A DNA stretch of 6,414 nt from an uncultured Sphingorhabdus sp. (lineage in GTDB: Bacteria > Pseudomonadota > Alphaproteobacteria > Sphingomonadales > Sphingomonadaceae): assembly GCA_937873665.1 (NCBI GenBank), contig CALMYW010000129.1:1-6414 (forward strand). The letters run 5' to 3'. Shown here piece by piece: positions 1 to 4,735 of the stretch (position 1 is its first letter; every line of letters starts with the position of its first letter). Both the position numbers and the translations under genes were made by a program. The notes beneath the pieces are model-generated. The model had not been told where the DNA came from, ran no database searches, and was given only the letters and a program-made list of their open reading frames with translations.

Positions 1-1330
1 TGAGCGCGTCTTCCGCCACGAGTACGTCCAGCGAAGTGGCAAGACCGCCGCGATAGCGGTTGTTGGCGACCGCCCAGGCCGCACTTGCAGCGCGCTCGGC
101 ATCGCGGGCTCGGTCGAGCCGCTGGCCAAGCGCGCGTTCGCTGGCGGCGGCATCGGCGATTTCGCGCAGCGCCTGTATAAGCGCACCGTCATATTGTGCG
201 ACGGCCTCGCGATAGTCGGCTTCCGAGGCTCGGTAGCGGCCGCGCAGGCTTCCGCCGTCAAAGATCGGCAGGCTTATCGCAGGGCCGACTGTTCCGAACT
301 CGGAGCCGGACTTGAACACATTGTCCAGGCCCAGCGCCTGCAATCCGATCAGTCCGGCTAGATTGATATTGGGGTAGAAGGCTGCACGCGCTTCCTTGAT
401 CCGGCTCGCGGCCGCTTCGCTGCGCAACCGTGCGGCGATGATGTCAGGACGACGGCCGATCAGTTCGGCGGGCAGATTGGCGGGCAGGCCGAAGTCCTCG
501 CGGGCGATTGGAGCAGGCCGCGTGATGGTAAGGCCGCGATCCGGCCCAGCGCCGAGCAGCACTGCGATGCGATTGCGCGCCAGAACAAGCGCTTCGTCGA
601 GCGCGGCCAATTCGCCCTGCGAGGTCGCCAATGCTGACCGGGCGCGTTCGACAGCGCCCGCGTTTTCGAGCCCTTCCGCCTTGCGGCCTTCCATCAGTTC
701 GAGCGTACGCCCACGCACCTCGACAGCGCGCGCAGCGGCATCGCGCTCGGCATGGAGAGATCCCAGGTCCGCATAAGCGGCGGCGATTCCGGCAGACACG
801 GCCAGTCGCGCTGCAGCCGCCTCCGCTCCGGCAGCCGCCGCACTTGACCGCGCCGCGCCTAGTGCTGCCCGGTTCTTGCCCCAGAAATCCAGCTCCCAAT
901 CTAGCCGGAGTGTTGCAACACCATAGTCGGGCCAGCCCTGGGGCGCGAATTCGCGCGGGAAGAGATAGTTGTAGCTCTGCTTGGTCGCACCGGCTTCAGC
1001 ATTCGCATTGAGCGAGGGCAGCAGGCGGCTGCGGGTCTCCCCGACCAGCGCCTGGGCGCGGGCGAACCGGGCCTCGGCGACGCGCAAATCGGTGGCGCCC
1101 ACCAGTCCTTCCGCAATCAGCCCCGAAAGCTGAGCGTCGCCAAAATCCTCCCACCAGTGATCTGACGGCCAGGCAGCGTCCGGCGCGGCAAAGCTGTTCA
1201 CGCTAGCTATGCTCTCAACGGCTGCTCGCGCAGGCAATGCGCTTTTCTGTGGCAGGGTTGCGCAACCGCCCAGCAGGAGCGCGGCGGTGAGTACCGCCAT
1301 TCCCCCGCGCTTTTTCACAAGCGACTCCAT
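1..1330 (-). CDS. NodT-type outer-membrane efflux lipoprotein (3' end beyond window)
   Basis: This encodes the outer-membrane channel of a tripartite efflux pump, which links to a periplasmic adaptor and an inner-membrane transporter. The frame stays open from the ATG at 1330 to the left edge, giving 443 residues of a family usually near 450-490, so only the C-terminal tail is missing. A lipoprotein signal peptide is visible: KKR near the N-terminus, a hydrophobic stretch, then lipobox LGGC with Cys23 as the predicted lipidated residue. Family hallmarks follow: WWEDFGD (59-65), LDWELDFWGKNRAALGAARS (143-162), LIGRRPDIIAARLRSEAA (290-307), KEARAAFYPNI (312-322) and GPAISLPIFDGG (349-360), matching the two repeated OEP halves. 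GGAG lies 6 nt before the ATG, which supports this start. It is divergent from the TetR gene and probably repressed by it. The transporter partners, presumably beyond the left edge, and hence the substrate are not visible. Confidence 0.93.
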   Translation of the reverse strand, partial: MESLVKKRGGMAVLTAALLLGGCATLPQKSALPARAAVESIASVNSFAAPDAAWPSDHWWEDFGDAQLSGLIAEGLVGATDLRVAEARFARAQALVGETRSRLLPSLNANAEAGATKQSYNYLFPREFAPQGWPDYGVATLRLDWELDFWGKNRAALGAARSSAAAAGAEAAAARLAVSAGIAAAYADLGSLHAERDAAARAVEVRGRTLELMEGRKAEGLENAGAVERARSALATSQGELAALDEALVLARNRIAVLLGAGPDRGLTITRPAPIAREDFGLPANLPAELIGRRPDIIAARLRSEAAASRIKEARAAFYPNINLAGLIGLQALGLDNVFKSGSEFGTVGPAISLPIFDGGSLRGRYRASEADYREAVAQYDGALIQALREIADAAASERALGQRLDRARDAERAASAAWAVANNRYRGGLATSLDVLVAEDAL

Positions 1331-1358
1331 ACCGAACTCCAAAACCATACAGTTCGGT
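1331..1358. promoter_or_regulatory. Inverted repeat, probable TetR operator over the efflux transcription start
   Basis: ACCGAACT (1331-1338) and AGTTCGGT (1351-1358) are perfect 8-bp inverted arms separated by 12 bp. The element lies between the -10 of the efflux promoter and its ATG, and one arm overlaps the GGAG ribosome site (1337-1340). A dimeric repressor bound here would block the start of transcription. In the RNA the same arms could also pair and hide the ribosome site. The adjacent divergent tetR gene is the natural source of the binding protein; this is inferred from position. Confidence 0.6.
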
Positions 1359-1360
1359 CA

Positions 1361-1388
1361 TTTATGAGCAGGCCCTTGTGCCTGTCAA
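1361..1388 (-). promoter_or_regulatory. Predicted sigma-70-type promoter of the efflux gene
   Basis: Read on the minus strand there is a perfect -35 TTGACA (1388-1383), a 16-bp spacer and a -10-like CATAAA (1366-1361, four of six consensus bases). Transcription would start near 1354, inside the inverted repeat at 1331-1358 and about 25 nt before the efflux ATG. This is a prediction from consensus only; the -10 is weaker than the -35. Confidence 0.6.
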
Positions 1389-1391
1389 TCT

Positions 1392-1409
1392 AAAACCGTA
1401 CATGGTGGT
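1392..1409. promoter_or_regulatory. Second operator-like element before tetR
   Basis: AAAACCGTACATGGTGGT matches AAAACCATACAGTTCGGT (1341-1358) at 13 of 18 positions, including AAAACC, TACA and the final GGT. Each copy is a loose ACC-N9-GGT dyad. The two copies are 51 bp apart in the same orientation. This one sits just upstream of the efflux -35 and just before the tetR ribosome site, so it could mediate tetR autoregulation. No convincing plus-strand promoter for tetR was found. Confidence 0.4.
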
Positions 1410-1415
1410 TCAAGA

Positions 1416-1421
1416 AAGGAG
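1416..1421 (+). promoter_or_regulatory. Ribosome binding site deciding the tetR start
   Basis: AAGGAG ends at 1421. The GTG at 1421 overlaps it and the ATG at 1424 is only 2 nt away, both too close for initiation. The ATG at 1430 is 8 nt downstream and is the best start. Confidence 0.7.
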
Positions 1422-1429
1422 TGATGCGA

Positions 1430-2023
1430 ATGCGAGTGAAAACTGACGCACGGCGTAACGCGATTTTGGCAGCGGCGACGGACATATTCCGCGAGGTTGG
1501 TTACGCGCGCGCAAGCATGGCGATGATCTCGGCGCGGCTCGGTGGATCGAAGGGCACGCTATATGGATATTTCAAATCCAAGGAGGAGTTGTTCGGCGCG
1601 GCGATGATGGAGGTTATGGAGGGGCAGGCGGCAGACGCGGTGCGCCTCCTTGATGCATCTGAACCCGATATCGCCCTCGTCCTGCGCCGGTTCGGGATGG
1701 CTTATCTGGCCTTGCTGACATCTGCTGATGCGGTAGCGATCATGAGGACGGCGATTGCCGAGGGCGCAAACTCGAAGCTGGGAAAGAGCCTCTACCACGC
1801 GGGTTGCGGAGGCACATGGGCTGAAGTGAAGACCTATCTCACTCAGTTGCAGACAAGCGGGGCAATCCGTGGTGCTGATAATCGGTTCGTGGCAGCTCAC
1901 CTCAAGGGTTTGCTCGAAGCGGGGATCATCGAACCGCCGTTGTACGGAGCGGAGCCATGGTTCGACACCGAGCAATCGGTTGCCTTTGCAGTAGATGCGT
2001 TTCTCCGTGCCTATGCGATCTAG
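1430..2023 (+). CDS. TetR/AcrR-family transcriptional repressor
   Basis: This is a dimeric one-component repressor of 197 residues, typical for the family. The N-terminal TetR helix-turn-helix is clear: RRNAILAAATDIFREVGY (8-25), then SMAMISARLGGSKGTLYGYF (29-48) and KSKEELF (49-55), which carry the recognition helix and the conserved Y-FxSKEeL signature. The C-terminal half (about 80-170) is helical and resembles the AefR-like TetR_C_7 ligand-binding type, with LLEAGIIEPPLYG near its end; that subfamily call is from memory. The start at 1430 is chosen because AAGGAG is correctly spaced only for it. The gene is divergent from the efflux lipoprotein, and operator-like repeats lie in the shared 99-bp control region, so it most likely represses that pump and itself until a toxic ligand binds. 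The ligand cannot be deduced. No clear terminator follows the stop codon. Confidence 0.93.
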   Translation: MRVKTDARRNAILAAATDIFREVGYARASMAMISARLGGSKGTLYGYFKSKEELFGAAMMEVMEGQAADAVRLLDASEPDIALVLRRFGMAYLALLTSADAVAIMRTAIAEGANSKLGKSLYHAGCGGTWAEVKTYLTQLQTSGAIRGADNRFVAAHLKGLLEAGIIEPPLYGAEPWFDTEQSVAFAVDAFLRAYAI

Positions 2024-2132
2024 CTTGATCGAAAAGGAGCGCCCCCACTGCTTAGCTATGACGGCAAACACATGTTTCTCGCGGCTATGCCGATTGCCTT
2101 GCCATATCACATCTGTCGGCTCGGAGAGCCAT

Positions 2133-2193
2133 GCGACAAACCCTGTCGCTTTGCTGCGATGTACAACAATGCAAGTTTTAGGGTTTGTCGACA
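2133..2193. repeat. Nested inverted repeats built on TGTCG/CGACA
   Basis: Three overlapping symmetries are present. GCGACA-AACCC-TGTCGC (2133-2149) has perfect 6-bp arms. CGACAAACCCT (2134-2144) and AGGGTTTGTCG (2180-2190) are perfect 11-bp inverted arms 35 bp apart. TGTCGACA (2186-2193) is a perfect 8-bp palindrome. This layout suits binding of a dimeric protein at two sites, as at serine-resolvase res sites or a partition or regulator site, but no known consensus is matched and the protein is unknown. Confidence 0.6.
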
Positions 2194-2377
2194 CGCGCGA
2201 TTTTGCCGTCCATCCGACATCAGAGAACCTCGGAGTCGTCTGCCGCTGGGAAGTTCGCCCTCTCCTTCCACACCGCAAAAAAGCTCGCGCCATGCTGCCG
2301 GACTGCTCAATGGAACGGGAATGGAAGGTTTCGGCAGGAGCGGTCATTCACCGCTGGGCGGGGAATGGCTTAAGTTG

Positions 2378-2390
2378 GTCGGCAGCCGAC
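2378..2390. repeat. 13-bp palindrome downstream of the DUF2493 gene
   Basis: GTCGGC-A-GCCGAC is a perfect 6+1+6 palindrome starting 34 nt after the DUF2493 stop codon on the minus strand. No T-run follows in that direction (next bases CAACTTAAG), so it is a poor intrinsic terminator. Its right side, AGCCGACA (2384-2391), is the inverse of TGTCGGCT at 2114-2121, tying it to the pentamer cluster. Confidence 0.5.
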
Positions 2391-2424
2391 AATGCTCAAA
2401 TTGGTTTGCATGAGTTTGACGGTC

Positions 2425-3360
2425 TCACCGCTTCTCGCGGAAGTCCCAGAGCGGAATGCCCATCTTGCGCGCCTTGTCAGCCAGATTGTCCTGGATGCCG
2501 GTGCCCGGAAAGACGACCAGGCCCACCGGCAATGCTTCGAGCATCCGGTCATTGCGTTTGAACGGCGCGGCCTTCTTGTGCCGGTTCCAGTCGGGACGGA
2601 AGGCGACTTGTGGCACGCGGCGCGTGTCGGCCCAGCAGGCGGCGGCGCGTTCGGCACCAGTTGGTGTGGCGCCGTGGAGCAAGACCATGTCGGCATGACG
2701 CGCATGAACCCGGTCGAGGACGTCCCAGATGGCCGAGTGATCGTTGCAATCGGGGCCACCGGTGAAAGCGATACGGGTGCCTTCGGGCATTAGAACGCGG
2801 GCATTCTCTCTGGCGCGTTTGTCGAGGAAGTCGCGGCTGTCGATGATGGCTGAGGTCATGGCCTTGCGGTTGACGCGGGATCCGGTGCGGGGCGTCCAGG
2901 CCTTGCGGGCGTGGATGCGGAATTGATCGGCGGCGGCTTCGCGGAAGAATTCCATCGTGTCGCGGCGTTCGATGAGTGAGATTCCCTCGGCGATCTGGCG
3001 CTCAAGTTCGACCGAGCGCACTTCGCTGCCATCCTGTTCGCGCTGAAGGCGTTTTTGCGCCTGTTCATTGTCGTCGAGATCGCGTTCGACCCGCTCGCCG
3101 GCGCGGTGGAAGATGTTGACGACGTTCCAGAGCAGGTCTTCGAGATCGGGTTCAATGCGGGTGTCGATCAAAGCTGAGACAAGCCCGTCGAACATGTCGG
3201 CGACCGCGCCACCGGCAAGGCGGGCATCGGGTAGCGGCCTGCCATCGGGTTCGTCCTCGAAGGGCCGATAGCCGTAGAGCTGCATTTCCTGGAGGAGATA
3301 GGCGGTTGAGCCGAGTTCGGGGGTGGTGTCTTCAAGGGGAAGATCTGGGGCGCTTGCCAT
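2425..3360 (-). CDS. DUF2493 (SLOG superfamily, YspA/cpYpsA-related) protein
   Basis: This 311-residue protein has two parts. The N-terminal ~190 residues are helical and charged: DGLVSALIDTRIEPDLEDLLW (58-78), a coiled-coil-like stretch (about 88-135) and SAIIDSRDFLDKR (170-182). The C-terminal ~115 residues are a DUF2493 Rossmann-like domain: RIAFTGGPDCND (196-207), LLHGATPTGAERAAACWA (227-244), FRPDW (254-258), FKRNDRMLEALP (267-278) and LVVFPGTGIQDNLADKARKMGIPLW (281-305). SLOG folds bind nucleotides or nucleotide-derived ligands, and relatives are implicated in nucleotide metabolism or signalling. No reaction is established for this long form. GGAG (minus strand, 3370-3367) precedes the chosen ATG by 6 nt. 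It is the last gene of the helicase-Toprim run, separated from Toprim by a structured 319-nt spacer. DUF2493 assignment is confident; the role is unknown. Confidence 0.9.
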   Translation of the reverse strand: MASAPDLPLEDTTPELGSTAYLLQEMQLYGYRPFEDEPDGRPLPDARLAGGAVADMFDGLVSALIDTRIEPDLEDLLWNVVNIFHRAGERVERDLDDNEQAQKRLQREQDGSEVRSVELERQIAEGISLIERRDTMEFFREAAADQFRIHARKAWTPRTGSRVNRKAMTSAIIDSRDFLDKRARENARVLMPEGTRIAFTGGPDCNDHSAIWDVLDRVHARHADMVLLHGATPTGAERAAACWADTRRVPQVAFRPDWNRHKKAAPFKRNDRMLEALPVGLVVFPGTGIQDNLADKARKMGIPLWDFREKR

Positions 3361-3436
3361 GATGGTCTCCGTGTCCTGAGCCGCGCCTCTCGCGGCCTTC
3401 GTGGCGACGACCAGCGGCGGCGGGCACGGGTCTGCA

Positions 3437-3454
3437 CCGCGCGGAAACGCGCGG
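3437..3454. repeat. Perfect 7-bp hairpin with a 4-nt loop
   Basis: CCGCGCG (3437-3443) pairs perfectly with CGCGCGG (3448-3454) across GAAA on the plus strand, or TTTC on the minus strand, which is the sense of the operon. The plus-strand reading would be a GNRA tetraloop. It lacks a following T-run in either direction. Confidence 0.65.
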
Positions 3455-3484
3455 CCGGAGCGCCAGCGGAGGATGGCGAAGCAA

Positions 3485-3535
3485 GGCTATTTTGTTTCGC
3501 GATGCAAAGGGGCGCAGCCCCGGCGGAAAATAGCC
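3485..3535. repeat. Nested stem: 9-bp outer arms around a GGGGC-GCA-GCCCC hairpin
   Basis: GGCTATTTT (3485-3493) and AAAATAGCC (3527-3535) are perfect inverted arms enclosing 33 nt. Inside lies GGGGC-GCA-GCCCC (3509-3521), a second perfect 5-bp hairpin. A two-tier arrangement like this is more suggestive of a folded RNA or a protein-binding cruciform than of a coding sequence. Confidence 0.65.
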
Positions 3536-3679
3536 GCAGCGCAGCCATTGCGGTGCCCGTGTTCGCTGCCGCAGTCGCCCCCTCCCGAAGGCCGAGGGCG
3601 TGGCGACCTTCAAGGACCGGGAGAGGTGGCCATGCGCCCCACTGCCCTGGAAAATCCCCCGCTTACCGGCCAGCTTCGC

Positions 3680-4723
3680 TCATTCTTTGAGAAACCGCAC
3701 GGCATCGGCGGCGCTGAGCTGCACCCGAATGGCCGCTGCCAACCGCTCATGGCCATAGGCGGTAAGGTCGCTGTTGAAATCGTCGAGCCGGGGTTCAAGC
3801 GGTATGACCGCAATGCCCAACGGTTCGCATCGCTCGGTCAAGGTCGACAATGCCGTTGCCCCGGCTGGATCATCATCGCGCGCGACATAGAGGCAGCGCA
3901 GCGCAGCAGGGAACTGGATGGCAGCGAGATGGGCGGCCGATAGTCCTGCGATCATGGGCATGGGTGGCATCACCTGTCGCAGCGACAGTAGGGTTTCGAG
4001 GCCTTCACCGGCAACCATGACACCGTCCGCTTTGCCGAACCGGACGCCCGAGCCGAGCAAGTGCCCCATGGCGCGTCGTGGATATGCGACAGCGGCTTTG
4101 TCGTGGGATTGCGGATCAAGCCAAGTGCGGTGAACCCCCGTGATAGTGCCCTCATTGTCGGTGACTGCAGCGATCATGGCGGGCCATGCCTCCCGCACAC
4201 CAGGGACATCATCTTCAGCAGGCCGATAGTAGCAGCGCGGATGGAAACGCAGCTGATCTATGCCGGACAGATCGATGATCGACCGGCGACCAAGATAACG
4301 CGCTGCGATGCTGTTCATGATCGGCTTTGAAGCGGCCCATAGGCGCCGTGCGGCTTCTGGTGTGCCGGTCGGCGCTTTGCGTATGGTCGGGTTTCGGGGT
4401 TTGGACTCATCAGGCGGTGGCAGGCTCAGGAATTGGCGGGCTTCATCAAGTGTCTCGCGCATTGTCCGGTGGGCGCAACTTGCCGCGATGATGTCGAGAA
4501 GATCGCCATGGTCGCCGCTTTGCGCGTCTGTCCATTTGCCTGCGCCTCCCCGGCTCTCAGCCGTTGCCGACAATCTGACGTAGAGACTGCGACCCGGCGA
4601 ATTGTGAACATCGCCGACCAGCCAGTAGCGGCCTTCACGGCGACCATTGGACAGGTAACGGCGGCAGACCGCCTCGGCTGAGGCGGCAAGGCGGCGGGCG
4701 ATATCGGTGGCGGGACTGTCCAT
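3680..4723 (-). CDS. Toprim-domain protein (DUF7146-type N-terminus)
   Basis: This 347-residue protein has a primase-like N-terminal region: GDVHNSPGRSLYVRL (37-51), GKWTD (62-66) and GDHGDLLDIIA (70-80). These resemble the core of a primase zinc-ribbon domain but lack its Cys/His ligands. The C-terminal Toprim domain shows VMVAGEGLETLLSL (235-248) with the catalytic-type Glu240, then CLYVARDDDPAG (277-288) with the DxD pair Asp283/Asp285, and LDDFNSDL (313-320). Toprim domains bind Mg2+ and act in primases, topoisomerases and nucleases; the metal residues are intact, so activity is plausible. The start at 4723 is chosen over the upstream ATG at 4843 because AAGGAG lies 6 nt before it and the longer form would overlap the helicase gene by about 109 nt. 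It is tightly linked behind the helicase gene, with 11 nt between them. The exact reaction is unknown. Confidence 0.9.
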   Translation of the reverse strand: MDSPATDIARRLAASAEAVCRRYLSNGRREGRYWLVGDVHNSPGRSLYVRLSATAESRGGAGKWTDAQSGDHGDLLDIIAASCAHRTMRETLDEARQFLSLPPPDESKPRNPTIRKAPTGTPEAARRLWAASKPIMNSIAARYLGRRSIIDLSGIDQLRFHPRCYYRPAEDDVPGVREAWPAMIAAVTDNEGTITGVHRTWLDPQSHDKAAVAYPRRAMGHLLGSGVRFGKADGVMVAGEGLETLLSLRQVMPPMPMIAGLSAAHLAAIQFPAALRCLYVARDDDPAGATALSTLTERCEPLGIAVIPLEPRLDDFNSDLTAYGHERLAAAIRVQLSAADAVRFLKE

Positions 4724-4729
4724 GCGGGG

Positions 4730-4735
4730 CTCCTT
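4730..4735 (-). promoter_or_regulatory. Ribosome binding site of the Toprim gene at the helicase stop codon
   Basis: AAGGAG on the minus strand begins with the last base of the helicase TGA (4737-4735) and ends 6 nt before the ATG at 4723. This geometry indicates a single transcript with probable translational coupling, and it decides the Toprim start. Confidence 0.75.

Larger units (their letters stand above)
2024..2424. other. Gene-poor spacer between the efflux pair and the mobile-element operon
   Basis: About 400 bp separates the tetR stop from the convergent DUF2493 stop. Open frames cross it on both strands (for example minus 1559-2347 and plus 1995-2561), but their translations show no recognisable domain, no hydrophobic pattern and no suitable ribosome site, and the first runs antisense into tetR. 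No tRNA, insertion-sequence ends or strong terminator were recognised. It does hold a dense set of TGTCG/CGACA pentamers and inverted repeats (separate entries). It could be a degraded remnant or a junction between the efflux cargo and the helicase operon; that is inference. Confidence 0.55.
3361..3679 (-). other. Hairpin-rich spacer between Toprim and DUF2493 genes
   Basis: No credible gene is seen here; the Arg/Pro/Ala-rich frames (for example minus 3332-3613 and plus 3401-3943) look like GC-bias artefacts. At least five inverted repeats are packed in: 3380-3396 (GCCGCG, 5-nt loop), 3437-3454 (7-bp stem, GAAA loop), 3461-3478 (CGCCA/TGGCG), 3485-3535 (9-bp arms with an inner hairpin) and 3580-3598 (CCCTC/GAGGG, with TTCG inside on the minus strand). 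If the operon is transcribed through, this would be a structured leader of the DUF2493 message. It could serve in translation control, RNA processing or partial termination, or be a small RNA. The function is inference. Confidence 0.55.

Noticed and set aside
444..899. Minus-strand open frame of 151 codons within the efflux gene
   Set aside because: It is an out-of-frame shadow. The NodT frame is continuous through the same DNA with all family motifs.
1559..2347. Minus-strand open frame of 262 codons across tetR and the spacer
   Set aside because: Half of it is antisense to the clear TetR gene. The remainder shows no domain or ribosome site and has an unprotein-like composition.
2378..2390. 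Intrinsic terminator for the DUF2493 operon
   Set aside because: The palindrome is short and no T-run follows on the minus strand, so it was listed as a repeat only.
1995..2561. Plus-strand open frame of 188 codons over the spacer
   Set aside because: It overlaps the tetR end and runs antisense into the DUF2493 gene. The translation is rich in Cys, Arg and Pro and has no recognisable family.
3332..3613. Possible small minus-strand gene (93 codons) in the operon spacer
   Set aside because: The sequence is dominated by Arg, Pro, Ala and Gly and overlaps the DUF2493 start. It has no good ribosome site and coincides with the hairpins, so a structured non-coding spacer is the better reading.
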